From NCBI GenBank assembly GCA_003481775.1, contig QULU01000016.1:1-64000 (forward strand): a stretch of DNA of 64,000 nucleotides. Reading direction: 5' to 3'. The notes under the pieces are model-generated. The model saw only the letters and a list, made by a program, of their open reading frames with translations, searched no databases and was not told the DNA's origin. Below, piece after piece: positions 34,876-43,968 of the stretch. The first letter of the stretch is position 1. Every line of letters begins with the position of its first letter. Source of the DNA: Clostridiaceae bacterium OM02-2AC. Lineage in GTDB: Bacteria > Bacillota_I > Bacilli_A > Erysipelotrichales > Erysipelotrichaceae. Made by a program: the position numbers and the translations under genes.

Positions 34876-35658
34876 CTATTTATCGTTCAGCTTTGCAATC
34901 AGTGCAGGCAATTCACGTATATCCTGCACGACATAATCGGCTCCTGCCTGTATATACTCCTTGCGCAGGCGTGCACATAGCGCTTCCTTTTCCTGTGCGC
35001 TGAGTGCCTCGTACTCCGTTTGCGTCAGTCCCATCAGGGAGCTTCCCTCCAGAATTCCAACAGAGATCACACCTGCCGCAACGCCTTCCTTAATATCAGA
35101 GATTGTATCCCCTACCTTAACGGCTGCGTGTACATCACGGATATGCAGCTGCTTCAGGTTCTCAAAAATCATATACGGGTATGGTCTTCCATAGTTATCC
35201 ACGCTGTTCGGTGAAATCCAGAAATCCGGAGCATAGCCCTTTTCCTTTGCGACACGCGTTACAACCGTCATCATCTGATCGGTATAGCCGGTGGTAGAGC
35301 CAATCGCCAGTCCCATAGCCCGCAGCCTTGCAATCGTTTCCACGACATAGGGCTTCGGGTCGGCAAACTGATCCAGTATGCTCATCAACTTTTCCGTAAA
35401 GGTATCATGCATTGCATCGATATCCGCTTCCGTTACTGCACGGCCATGTGCGCTTTTCCACAATCCCTCAATTCTCGGCATTTCCAGCATGGTCTTGATG
35501 TGATCACGCTTCAGCATCCCCATCGGCTTTCTCGTTTCCTCCATCGTAACCTCCATGCCAAACGCATGAAATACCTCCACAAATGCCTGTACCGGTGCAA
35601 AGCAGCCGTAATCTACCGTCGTTCCTGCCCAGTCAAATATAATTCCCTCTATTTTCAT
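34876..35658 (-). CDS. phnX: phosphonoacetaldehyde hydrolase
   Basis: A 260-residue HAD enzyme that splits phosphonoacetaldehyde into acetaldehyde and phosphate, the second step of 2-aminoethylphosphonate use. The nucleophile Asp9 lies in FDWAGTTVDYG, the PhnX-specific form of motif I. The Schiff-base lysine is Lys50 in MGMLKRDHIKTM, and the metal site is in KVGDTISDIKEG. Length is normal. The gene follows phnW by 1 bp and ends the operon. Confidence 0.96.
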   Translation of the reverse strand: MKIEGIIFDWAGTTVDYGCFAPVQAFVEVFHAFGMEVTMEETRKPMGMLKRDHIKTMLEMPRIEGLWKSAHGRAVTEADIDAMHDTFTEKLMSILDQFADPKPYVVETIARLRAMGLAIGSTTGYTDQMMTVVTRVAKEKGYAPDFWISPNSVDNYGRPYPYMIFENLKQLHIRDVHAAVKVGDTISDIKEGVAAGVISVGILEGSSLMGLTQTEYEALSAQEKEALCARLRKEYIQAGADYVVQDIRELPALIAKLNDK

Positions 35659-35659
35659 A

Positions 35660-36754
35660 TCAGTTTCCTCTGCTTTCCATATACTCTTTCATAATCTGTG
35701 CCAGCCGCAGGATATCCTCCTCATAAATCTCACCAATCGTTCCGATGCGGAAGGTATCCTTATCCGTCAGCTTTCCCGGATAAATCGCATAGCCTCGCTC
35801 CTTGATAAAGCGATACATCTGTGCGAAATCAAAATCTGTTTCCGGATACAGGAAGGTTGTGATGATTGGACCCTGTACCGCCTTTTCCACATAAGGATGG
35901 AAGCCAAGCTTGCCGAATTCCTCAATCAATACATCACGATTATGTGCATAGCGTTTACTTCTTGCAGGAATACCGCCTTCCTTTTGCAGCTCCTCCATCG
36001 CCTTGGCAAATGCCAGAACAACATGCGTAGGAGAGGTATAGCGCCATTTTCCATCCTTCTCCATGCCGGCCCACTGATCGTACAGGTCCAAGGACAGGCT
36101 GCGTGCACAGCCTTTAGAAGCGACCAACAGCTCTCTTCTTGCGATGATAAAGGAGAAGCCTGGAACCCCCTGAATACACTTATTGGCTGAGCTTACCAGA
36201 AAATCGATGTGCCAGTCATGCATCGGAATATCCACACCGGCAAAGCTTGACATCGCATCCACGATAAAGACCTTATGATACGTCTTTGCCAGCTCGCCAA
36301 TGGATTGAATATCATTGAGAATGCCGGTTGTCGTTTCACTGTGAATCATTGCGATATGCGTAATTTCCGGATGCTGCTGCAGCGCTTCCTCTGCTTTCAT
36401 CCGATCCGGTATTTTATCATAATCCTGTGCAATATGAACGCAGTTAATGTGATGATAGCGACACATTGCGGCGATTCGTTCCCCATAAGCGCCATTGCTG
36501 AGCAGCAGCAGACAGCCATCTTCAGGAATCACACTGGAAATCACACTTTCCACACCGAAGGTGCCGGAGCCCTGCATCAGTACGGTTGTATATGCAGTCT
36601 CATCGACATGTGCCAGCTGCAGCAGCTCTCTTCGGATCCGCTGCGTAATCTGCTTATAATCCTCATCCCATGTACAGTGGTCAAACAGCATCTCCTGCTT
36701 TACACTGTCTGTTGTCGTCAGTGGTCCCGGTGTTAATAGCTTGTATGTTTTCAT
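35660..36754 (-). CDS. phnW: 2-aminoethylphosphonate-pyruvate transaminase
   Basis: A 364-residue fold-type I PLP enzyme converting 2-aminoethylphosphonate and pyruvate to phosphonoacetaldehyde and alanine. It begins MKTYKLLTPGPLTTT, typical of PhnW; the PLP lysine is Lys192 in SSANKCIQGVPG. I chose the ATG at 36754 because AAGGAG lies 9 nt upstream; the frame extends to 36787 without family support. It starts 13 bp after the transporter gene. Confidence 0.95.
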   Translation of the reverse strand: MKTYKLLTPGPLTTTDSVKQEMLFDHCTWDEDYKQITQRIRRELLQLAHVDETAYTTVLMQGSGTFGVESVISSVIPEDGCLLLLSNGAYGERIAAMCRYHHINCVHIAQDYDKIPDRMKAEEALQQHPEITHIAMIHSETTTGILNDIQSIGELAKTYHKVFIVDAMSSFAGVDIPMHDWHIDFLVSSANKCIQGVPGFSFIIARRELLVASKGCARSLSLDLYDQWAGMEKDGKWRYTSPTHVVLAFAKAMEELQKEGGIPARSKRYAHNRDVLIEEFGKLGFHPYVEKAVQGPIITTFLYPETDFDFAQMYRFIKERGYAIYPGKLTDKDTFRIGTIGEIYEEDILRLAQIMKEYMESRGN

Positions 36755-36767
36755 TTGTCTTCTCTCC

Positions 36768-39374
36768 TTATTTTCTACAGCCTTCAAAGAATGCCTGATG
36801 CTCTTCTAAAAGCTCTACACTCAATGCTCTCTTAAATACCCGCGGATATTTACTTGCATATTTTTTCTCCACCTGTTCGCCTTCATAAAGTGCAGTTGGA
36901 TAGGTATACAGAATATCTCTTCTCCCATTTTCCATAATGCAGCGTGCCATAGCCATTGCCGTCTTATTCACGTTTTCCTTTTTTACAACGGCAATGCTTT
37001 CCGTAAGGGAATAATTGCCTTCAATCGGATCAATACAGTCGATAGGAAGTCCCTTTTCCTTATCCGCAAGGGCCTGATGCCGCAGCCCGAAGGCAATGCC
37101 GACCTCTCCGGAGCGTACCTTTTTCAAAGGACCTGAGCCACTGGATTCCAGATGCGGACCGACATTATCAAGGATTGCGGTTAGGATTTCTTTGCCCTCC
37201 GCTTCCCCATAAGTATCCAGCAATGCCTGTACGAGTAGCCAGCCGGTACTGCTTGCCTTGATATCAGGTATTGAAATCATTCCCTTATATTTCGGATTCG
37301 CAAGCTCCTTCAGGGAGACTGGCACCGGCAGCTGCTTTTCCTTCAGTACGCTGGTATTCACAATCATCGCTCCCTCCAATGCCGTCAGCGGAGTATCGTA
37401 ATCGGAATAGGTTTTCAGTGTCGGTGTCGGAAAGGTCAGCTTATCAAACATATCGTTTTTTTGCTGGGCACTGTCTATATAATAGGAGCTCATCGTGATA
37501 ATATCCGCTTCCAGATTCTTACCTTCCGCCATGATTTTTCCACCAAGCTCACTCGTTCCAAACGATTGCAGGACATATTGATCCTGAAAGCCGTTTTCAT
37601 CCAGTGCATGCTGTATCGCCACCAGTGCTTCCTCATCCGCATTGGAGTAAATTACTACAGGCTCCTTTCCCTGTCCGAATACGAAGGTGAACAGCACAAC
37701 ACCGCCGGCAAGAATGCCAAGTGCATATTTCTTCATACGGACACTTCTTGCTTTCTTCTCCTCCTTCTTCTGTGTAACGAAGAGAATGATTCCCTTTACC
37801 AGCAGATTTGTCAGAAGGATCAGTAGAGACAGAACGAAAATCTGATCGAATTTCGCAAAATGCTGCAGCTCCTTGATCTTGGTTGTCAGCACTGCTGTTT
37901 TTGCGCCAACAATGAAAATCAGGGCAGAAATCGTCACCATGGAATTGATGAAATAATAGCTGAACATCTCCAGTATCGTGCTTTTGGAATTGGGAATAAC
38001 CACTCTTCGTATCGTTTTGAACCAGCTGTCCCCCATCAGCATTGCCGTAGTTTCATAGGAGGTATTCAGCTTTCCCAGTGTGTTCTTCGCCATCACATAC
38101 GGGGTGGAGAAGAAATGAATCATATTACAGAGAATGATGATCCAGAAGGTGTTTTGCAGCGGTGTGCCGCTGAATGCGAACAGGAAGGCAATACCGATGA
38201 CCATTCCCGGTATGGTATTGGCTATACTGCTGATGGCATCAATACTTTTTCTGCACAGTACAGGAAGCGTGCTGCGTGTCGTCACAAGAGCCGAGCCATA
38301 CGCGACCAGTGTTCCACAAGCCGCTGTGCCCAGGGATACAATGAGTGAATTGCGGTAAACCGACAATAAGTTGGCACTGGCCAGCGTATCTGTGAAATGC
38401 TGCAGGGAAAAGCTGATATCATACGGCCATTCCTTTACAAACGGCAGCAGGATGATAACTGTAAATACAAGCAGAATACTGCATAGGATAAGACCTGAGC
38501 CAAGACCGCACCACAAATCACGCCCCTTGTTTTCCGGCAGCTCAATGCTGCTGATTTTATTGTAGCGAACATTATAGCGTTCCAGATAGTTCAGAAGAAC
38601 GATACTGATGATGGAAGGAAGCAGCATCATCATGGCGACAACCGCACCGTTGCTGAAGTTCGGGATGGAGCCGAGCATTTCATTGTACAGCGTGGTTGCG
38701 ACAACCGCAAACTCGCCACCAACGGCCGCCGGGATACCAAAGTCGGTAAAGCTCAGAAAGAATGCCTGAAGAAAGGCTGCCGCAAGGGTTGGAATCATCG
38801 GTGACAGGGCGGTCATCCAGAAGCGCTTCCCTCCGGAATCCCCCATGATTTTTGAAACGATAATAAATTTCTTATCAATGAATTTCATCGTATTGTTCAC
38901 AAGCAAAAAGGCAATCGGCAGCGTATAGATCACATAACCGATCAGAAGACCGTTGAAGCCGTATATATCAAACAGCTGCACATGCAGCAGCTTACTCAGC
39001 AGTCCCTGCTTTCCGAATGTATATATAATGGCAAAGCCATAGGTGATCGTAGGCAGGAGCATCGGCAGAGTGGCAATACTGCGGATTCCCTTCTTCAGCC
39101 TCTGCGATATATTGGTATAATTGATGGTGTAGGCCATAAGAAAGGCAAGCAGTGTTGTCACCAGGGCACTGATGCCGGATACGGTGAAGCTGTTGGCAAA
39201 GGCGTTCACAAATTTGTCGCTGAAGATCAAATCACGATAATGCTGCAGTGTCAGCGAGGCTCCGCTTTCAAAGGATTTATACAGTAGAATGGCGACCGGC
39301 ATAAAGAGAAATACGAGAAACAAAACTGCCAGAACCACATAGATTCCCTTTAGCTCCAGCTGCTTTTTATGCAT
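36768..39374 (-). CDS. aminoethylphosphonate ABC transporter: fused permease-permease-binding protein
   Basis: An 868-residue fusion. Two iron/putrescine-type permease domains (about residues 65-260 and 340-540) each carry the ATPase-contact loop (MGDSGGKRFWMTALSP, MGDSWFKTIRRVVIPN). They are followed by a third hydrophobic anchor and an extracellular substrate-binding domain (about 570-868, starting VVIYSNADEEALVAIQHAL) of the PhnS/iron-binding type. In most bacteria the binding protein is separate. An internal ATG at the junction (about 37737) has no closely placed ribosome binding site, supporting a true fusion. ATG 39374 has GGAG 6 nt upstream; 39386 would be TTG. The start overlaps the ATPase stop by 8 bp. 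Confidence 0.88.
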   Translation of the reverse strand: MHKKQLELKGIYVVLAVLFLVFLFMPVAILLYKSFESGASLTLQHYRDLIFSDKFVNAFANSFTVSGISALVTTLLAFLMAYTINYTNISQRLKKGIRSIATLPMLLPTITYGFAIIYTFGKQGLLSKLLHVQLFDIYGFNGLLIGYVIYTLPIAFLLVNNTMKFIDKKFIIVSKIMGDSGGKRFWMTALSPMIPTLAAAFLQAFFLSFTDFGIPAAVGGEFAVVATTLYNEMLGSIPNFSNGAVVAMMMLLPSIISIVLLNYLERYNVRYNKISSIELPENKGRDLWCGLGSGLILCSILLVFTVIILLPFVKEWPYDISFSLQHFTDTLASANLLSVYRNSLIVSLGTAACGTLVAYGSALVTTRSTLPVLCRKSIDAISSIANTIPGMVIGIAFLFAFSGTPLQNTFWIIILCNMIHFFSTPYVMAKNTLGKLNTSYETTAMLMGDSWFKTIRRVVIPNSKSTILEMFSYYFINSMVTISALIFIVGAKTAVLTTKIKELQHFAKFDQIFVLSLLILLTNLLVKGIILFVTQKKEEKKARSVRMKKYALGILAGGVVLFTFVFGQGKEPVVIYSNADEEALVAIQHALDENGFQDQYVLQSFGTSELGGKIMAEGKNLEADIITMSSYYIDSAQQKNDMFDKLTFPTPTLKTYSDYDTPLTALEGAMIVNTSVLKEKQLPVPVSLKELANPKYKGMISIPDIKASSTGWLLVQALLDTYGEAEGKEILTAILDNVGPHLESSGSGPLKKVRSGEVGIAFGLRHQALADKEKGLPIDCIDPIEGNYSLTESIAVVKKENVNKTAMAMARCIMENGRRDILYTYPTALYEGEQVEKKYASKYPRVFKRALSVELLEEHQAFFEGCRK

Positions 39375-40119
39375 ATGTTTCTCCAAACAGCGTAAAGATA
39401 TTATTGCGTTTGATCTCCAGCTGGTTCAGGATGAATTCCTTCACAAAGCTGTTTTGCGGATGCTCGATGATATCCTTTGGCTTCGCATACTGGGAAATGC
39501 TGCCATCCTTCATGATCAGCACGCGGTCAGATAAGGTCAGCGCCTCCTCCGGATCGTGGGTGACAATGATCGTTGTCAGGTGAAATTCCTTGGCGATCGT
39601 TTTGATCTTCTCCTTGATGCTTTCCTTGATGACACCATCCAGCGCACTCAGCGGCTCATCGAGCAATAAAATTTTCGGTTTCATGACCATGGTTCTGGCT
39701 AGTGCCACACGCTGCTTCTGGCCGCCGGACAGCTGGTCGATGTGCTTATCCAGATGCTGAGAAAGCCCCAGCAGCTCAATCAGCTCATTCACCTCCTGCT
39801 GTGTGGAAATACCGGGCTTATTCTTCAGACCATAGGTGATATTTTCATAGGCGTTCAGATTCGGAAACAGGGCATAGTCCTGAAATACGATATTGAAGCC
39901 GCGCTCCTCCATGGATACTCCGGTGACATCCTGTCCGTTGAATACCACACTCCCGCTGTCAATGTCTGTAATGCCCAGTATACAATTCAGCAGGGTTGTT
40001 TTTCCGCTTCCGCTCGGTCCCAGAATGGAAACGATTTCCCCGGTCTCTATCGATAGACTGATTCCGTTGAGAATCGATGTCTGATCATACGATTTCTTCA
40101 GATTATTCAGTGTCAGCAT
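39367..40119 (-). CDS. aminoethylphosphonate ABC transporter ATPase
   Basis: A 250-residue ATPase of the PotA/FbpC/PhnT type. Walker A GPSGSGKTT is at residues 34-42, the signature is LSGGQKQRVALAR, Walker B ILLLDEPLSALD, and the switch histidine lies in VTHDPEEAL. There is no C-terminal TOBE regulatory domain, which most FbpC-like proteins carry. It powers the fused permease encoded directly downstream. GAGGAG precedes the ATG. First gene of the operon. Confidence 0.92.
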   Translation of the reverse strand: MLTLNNLKKSYDQTSILNGISLSIETGEIVSILGPSGSGKTTLLNCILGITDIDSGSVVFNGQDVTGVSMEERGFNIVFQDYALFPNLNAYENITYGLKNKPGISTQQEVNELIELLGLSQHLDKHIDQLSGGQKQRVALARTMVMKPKILLLDEPLSALDGVIKESIKEKIKTIAKEFHLTTIIVTHDPEEALTLSDRVLIMKDGSISQYAKPKDIIEHPQNSFVKEFILNQLEIKRNNIFTLFGETYA

Positions 40120-40161
40120 ACTTCACTCTCCTCATCGCGATGGTTTTACTCGCTTGTGTCC

Positions 40162-40189
40162 ATTATAGAAAAGTGAAAAAAGATTACAA
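40162..40189 (-). promoter_or_regulatory. promoter of the phosphonate operon
   Basis: On the minus strand TTGTAA (40184-40189), 16 bp, TATAAT (40162-40167), about 43 bp upstream of the ATPase start. Confidence 0.65.
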
Positions 40190-40194
40190 TAGCT

Positions 40195-40233
40195 TTCATC
40201 AAGTGTTAACGCCCTTTTTACCAACCCTTAACA
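40195..40233 (+). promoter_or_regulatory. Pho-box-like direct repeats
   Basis: Hexamers TTAACG (40206-40211), TTTACC (40217-40222) and TTAACA (40228-40233) recur every 11 bp, with a weaker TTCATC at 40195-40200. This matches the TTAACA-N5 direct-repeat layout bound by PhoP in Bacillus. They sit directly upstream of the -35 box, on the non-template orientation relative to the leftward operon. Confidence 0.55.
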
Positions 40234-40305
40234 TTTTATAAATTATGTAAATTCTCTGTTATATTTCCTGCTTCGCCTGGCATATGTTCACAGAAAAGCA
40301 ATGAA

Positions 40306-40344
40306 AAGAGCTGTTATTTAACGAATTGGTAAATAACAGCTCTT
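40306..40344 (-). terminator. terminator of the TraX-family gene
   Basis: A perfect 15-bp stem (40306-40320 and 40330-40344) with a 9-nt loop, read leftwards, is followed by TTTC. It also insulates the phosphonate promoter region. Confidence 0.75.
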
Positions 40345-40436
40345 CTATGTTCATAATTCAATTTCATAGACAAAAAATGAATATTTTGCAGGATTCGTGC
40401 AAGGAACGGCTTTTAATTTGAATTTTCCTGTCATTT

Positions 40437-41219
40437 TTAATGCATGGCGGTATATAAAGCAACCAGAATGGTGATATGCAGGGGATAGAAGGTATAGAAG
40501 ATCCATTTTGGCAGGGTTCCTTTTTTACCGTTATACCGGGATAACAGCAGCAAAGACAACGAAGCGTAGAGGATATATAGGAAAGTATACAGCAGATCAT
40601 CTGCCTGCAGGCTTTGTCCCTGTATGAGAAGAGTGAAGGCTTCCAGTAAGATGACCCCTCCCAGACGATACAGACGATATTGATTGCTTCCGTAATAGCA
40701 GACAAAAATTGCCAGAACACCAAGGGCACCGTAGTATGTTTGCAGGAAATATGCGAGGAGCATGCAGAGCAACAAGGGAAGAAGGGAGAGCTTTTGAAGC
40801 GCTTGTCTGCTTCGGAATGCATTATAGGCCATAATAGCAGCGGCTCCCAGAAAAAGGGTGAAAAAAATGTTCGTTAAAGCAAGGTGTAGAGTGAGCGGAG
40901 CATCCAGCAAAATACAAATCATATACTGAAAGGGGATTTCCGATATCAGCCCCATAATCAGCAATCGAATCAGGTAGGCGCTGCGATTGCGGGTTCTGCG
41001 GCAGCCCTCCGCTATGAAAAATGCAAAAATCCAGAAGGAGGCGGCGCCAAGCATGCCAATCAGCTGAATTCCCCACTGTATTACCTCCTGTGGCATGGTG
41101 GTATGAGCCAGAAGAAAATCCAGTATATCAAAACAGAAAATCTTATATATATGGTCCAGCAGCATCAGCCCCATTGCAATCAGCTTCAAGGACGCCTGAT
41201 TCAGTGTTATATTCTTCAT
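40437..41219 (-). CDS. TraX family membrane protein
   Basis: A 260-residue protein with about eight hydrophobic segments. The start MKNITLNQASLKLIAMGLML followed by DHIYK matches the TraX family, known from acetylation of F-pilin but widespread in Gram-positives with unknown substrates. The FFIAEGCRRTRNR segment is typical. The frame opens with GTG at 41261, but the family alignment favours 41219; ribosome binding sites are weak for both. It stands alone between two terminators. Confidence 0.8.
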   Translation of the reverse strand: MKNITLNQASLKLIAMGLMLLDHIYKIFCFDILDFLLAHTTMPQEVIQWGIQLIGMLGAASFWIFAFFIAEGCRRTRNRSAYLIRLLIMGLISEIPFQYMICILLDAPLTLHLALTNIFFTLFLGAAAIMAYNAFRSRQALQKLSLLPLLLCMLLAYFLQTYYGALGVLAIFVCYYGSNQYRLYRLGGVILLEAFTLLIQGQSLQADDLLYTFLYILYASLSLLLLSRYNGKKGTLPKWIFYTFYPLHITILVALYTAMH

Positions 41220-41458
41220 CTGCTTTCTCAGTCGATATAACGTTGTTCTTGTCGTTTCCACCAGCCTTGCGCCTGCTTTTCTCCATAAATTTACCCAAGC
41301 TGTACTATTCCATTATAATATACAAAGCACACGATGCCAATAGCTGTGATAGCTCACCTCCACAAAATAAGAGACGCTCTGAAACAGAAAAAACAACTTT
41401 CCTGACAACAGACACAGTAACATCTGCTCAATTTCTCTGCACTCAGCCATATGTATTA

Positions 41459-41499
41459 TAAAAAAAGAAACAGGTGTAGGCTAAGCCCGTTCCTGTTTC
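41459..41499 (-). terminator. terminator of the tcyP-like gene
   Basis: The 8-bp stem GAAACAGG/CCTGTTTC is followed on the minus strand by TTTTTTT. Confidence 0.85.
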
Positions 41500-41508
41500 T
41501 CCTGTTTC

Positions 41509-41539
41509 ATACGTGCGTGGGTTCAGTCCATGCACGTAT
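41509..41539 (-). other. second hairpin after the symporter stop codon
   Basis: A 12-bp stem ATACGTGCGTGG/CCATGCACGTAT (one G-U) starts right after the stop codon, without a T run. It may stabilise the transcript end or help termination at the next hairpin. Confidence 0.6.
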
Positions 41540-41540
41540 T

Positions 41541-42944
41541 TTATTCCTTTTCCGATTCCTTACCCGTCATATCCTGATACAGCTCCATATCCATCAGCTC
41601 CAGCTGACGGTCAACCATGATCGCATTCGTCAGTGATCCGGATACATTCAGCATCGTACGCATCATATCGATAATGGGATCAATCGCCAGAATCGGTGTG
41701 ATATAGGCAAAGGATGCGCCAAGACCGACACCGGAGAGTGAAACAGAGGCTGCCATGGTACTTGTTCCCGGAATGCCGGCAATACCGATGGAGCCAATGG
41801 TGATGACGATGATGGACATGATGATCAAACTGATGTCAATCGGTGTTCCACTGGTATTCGCCACATAGACTATCAAAAGCGCCGGAAATACACCGGCACA
41901 GCCCTGCATACCGGCTGTGGTTCCAAAGCTGGACACAAAGCTTGCGGTTCCCTGTGACACACCGAGCTTTTGCGTCAGTGTATCAATCGTTGCCGGCAGA
42001 ACCCCCAGAGAGCTTCGGGAGGTGAAGGCAAGCAGTAACAGAGAATAGCTTTTCTTCAAATACGTAATCGGATTGACCTTGAAGAAGGAAATGGCGAGCA
42101 GCTGGATGAGCAGTTGTACCAGACATGCGATATACAAAATTACAATGAATTTTCCAACCTCCAGAATGCTGTTCAATCCGCGCTGTGCAATCGTATTCGC
42201 CAACAATGCCAAAACCGCATACGGCATTCCTTTAATAATCGTCATGGCAATACTGATGATAATCTTGTGCAGAGCATCGATCAGCTCATAAAACACCTTC
42301 ATGGTATCCGGGTGCTTTTTCTGCATACGGCGTGCCGCAAGCCCGAAAAATGCGGAGAAGATTACCAGTCCAACAACATTGCTGTTGACCATGGCTTCCA
42401 CAGGATTGGCAGGTATCAGATTGCGCAGAGTCGTCACAACCGGTACGACCTCCTTCATCTCTCCGTTTGTGATGGATGCGGCACTTCCGCTGCCTCCAAG
42501 CTGAAAGACGATTCCCAGTGTCAGACCGACAACAGCGGCAACGGCCACCATACCCATGGTAGTAAGAATACTGTGTTTTACAAGCTTGCGTACATTTTCA
42601 CGCTCATCCATATGAAGGATAACATGAATGATGGAAACCATGACAAGCGGAATTACCAGCATACGGATAAAATCAATGAAGCCGTTACCGATAAGCGAAT
42701 ACCACAGTGTCGTTTCATTCACAAACGGAATCTTCATCGGGTCTGCCGCAAAACCGGATACCGCCTGCATGGCAAGTCCCAGTGCCAGACCGAGCACAGT
42801 CGCAATCAGCACCTTGCTGGAAAAGCTGAATTTTTTCTTTGGAAGCTTATATACTGCAAAAGCCAGCAGCAGATAGGCGATGAGAAACACAATGGTTTTC
42901 CACTCACTGATCATCAGAAACTGGCTTAGAAACACGTTTTTCAT
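41541..42944 (-). CDS. tcyP: sodium:dicarboxylate symporter family transporter, TcyP-like
   Basis: A 467-residue transporter of the DAACS family with eight or more hydrophobic segments and the family loops GTTAGMQGC and GIPGTSTMAASVSLSG. The length and the extra N-terminal segment (FAVYKLPKKKFSFSSKVLIA) resemble the Bacillus L-cystine transporter TcyP more than GltP-type glutamate carriers. It would import cystine with sodium. GAGGAGGGG precedes the ATG. It is a single gene with its own promoter (42971-42999) and terminators. Confidence 0.8.
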   Translation of the reverse strand: MKNVFLSQFLMISEWKTIVFLIAYLLLAFAVYKLPKKKFSFSSKVLIATVLGLALGLAMQAVSGFAADPMKIPFVNETTLWYSLIGNGFIDFIRMLVIPLVMVSIIHVILHMDERENVRKLVKHSILTTMGMVAVAAVVGLTLGIVFQLGGSGSAASITNGEMKEVVPVVTTLRNLIPANPVEAMVNSNVVGLVIFSAFFGLAARRMQKKHPDTMKVFYELIDALHKIIISIAMTIIKGMPYAVLALLANTIAQRGLNSILEVGKFIVILYIACLVQLLIQLLAISFFKVNPITYLKKSYSLLLLAFTSRSSLGVLPATIDTLTQKLGVSQGTASFVSSFGTTAGMQGCAGVFPALLIVYVANTSGTPIDISLIIMSIIVITIGSIGIAGIPGTSTMAASVSLSGVGLGASFAYITPILAIDPIIDMMRTMLNVSGSLTNAIMVDRQLELMDMELYQDMTGKESEKE

Positions 42945-42970
42945 AAAACCCCTCCTCGTTGTACCTGACT

Positions 42971-42999
42971 ATCATATACAAGCAGCTTTGTTTTTTCAA
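42971..42999 (-). promoter_or_regulatory. promoter of the tcyP-like gene
   Basis: On the minus strand TTGAAA (42994-42999), 17 bp, TATGAT (42971-42976). Confidence 0.65.
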
Positions 43000-43174
43000 G
43001 TCATATGCTTACTGCTCTTTTATGTTATGAACCATATCCAAGCTTTTATACCTGTTTTTTATCATATGCTGTTTAAAAGCCCTCGGTACAGGCGAAAACA
43101 GCAGCTTGCTTTCCTTAACCCACATTTTGCAGGCATGAAAAGGAAATGTGCATTTTTGAGAACATCTGCAAACA

Positions 43175-43200
43175 GAAAAACGACCTGCCGATAGCAAGTC
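43175..43200 (-). terminator. terminator of the ecf-truA operon
   Basis: On the minus strand GACTTGC pairs with GCAGGTC (one G-U) around a 5-nt loop and runs into GTTTTTC, 10 bp after truA. Confidence 0.75.
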
Positions 43201-43209
43201 ATTTTGTAC

Positions 43210-43968
43210 TTATTCCTTTGTTTTTTTCGTATCCGCATAGGTTACGTGGACCAGATAAAGTCCTTCCGCCTGTGCCTTATACCGGCACAGATGCTTATCT
43301 TGCCCATACAGCATCTGTTTGACATCCGCAACATCCAGACGATGCTTGCCTGCTTCAATCAGGGTCTGTGCAATCATACGCACCATATAGCGCAAAAAAC
43401 CGTTCCCCTCGAAAACAAGGCGGACAGCATGCTCCTCCTGTACGATATCCAAACGGGTGATGGTTTTGACCTTTGATTTGCGCGGATCAAGCTTGCTGCT
43501 GGTGAAGCTTGTAAAATCATGGGTTCCCAGAAACACTCTGGCACATTCACTCATACGTTTTACATCCAGCACCTTGCGATCCTTCCCCATATAATGATAA
43601 TAAAACGGATTGTTCACATCCGTTGTAATCAGATAATCATAGCGCTTGCTTACCGCATGAAAGCGTGCGTGGAAGTCATCCTCTACAAGACATACATCCT
43701 GTATCCGGATATCGTGAGGAAGCAGGGAATTTAAAGCACGCCTCCAGTTCTCCGGTGCCAGATCCTTAGCGGAATCAAAATGAAATACCTGTCCGAGTGC
43801 ATGCACATGGGCATCTGTTCTTCCACTTGCCGTAATACGGATAAAGCTGCCTTCGATTTTTTCCATGGCTGCTTCAATTTCCTGCTGTATGGAATGCGTA
43901 TTCGTCTGCCGCTGCCAGCCTCCGTAGGCAGTACCGTCATAGCTGAGAATCACCTTATATCTAGGCAT
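43210..43968 (-). CDS. truA: tRNA pseudouridine(38-40) synthase
   Basis: A 252-residue enzyme that isomerises uridines 38-40 in the anticodon arm. The catalytic aspartate is Asp52 in SGRTDAHVHALGQ; the N-terminal YDGTAYGGWQRQ is diagnostic. It overlaps the end of ecfT by 8 bp, the usual Firmicutes arrangement. Confidence 0.96.
   Translation of the reverse strand: MPRYKVILSYDGTAYGGWQRQTNTHSIQQEIEAAMEKIEGSFIRITASGRTDAHVHALGQVFHFDSAKDLAPENWRRALNSLLPHDIRIQDVCLVEDDFHARFHAVSKRYDYLITTDVNNPFYYHYMGKDRKVLDVKRMSECARVFLGTHDFTSFTSSKLDPRKSKVKTITRLDIVQEEHAVRLVFEGNGFLRYMVRMIAQTLIEAGKHRLDVADVKQMLYGQDKHLCRYKAQAEGLYLVHVTYADTKKTKE

Noticed and set aside
40364..40822. 152-codon leftward frame overlapping the TraX gene
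   Set aside because: Out-of-frame shadow of TraX running through the terminator side.
42114..42929. 271-codon rightward frame opposite tcyP
   Set aside because: Antisense shadow; composition dominated by His/Gln/Asn and no family.
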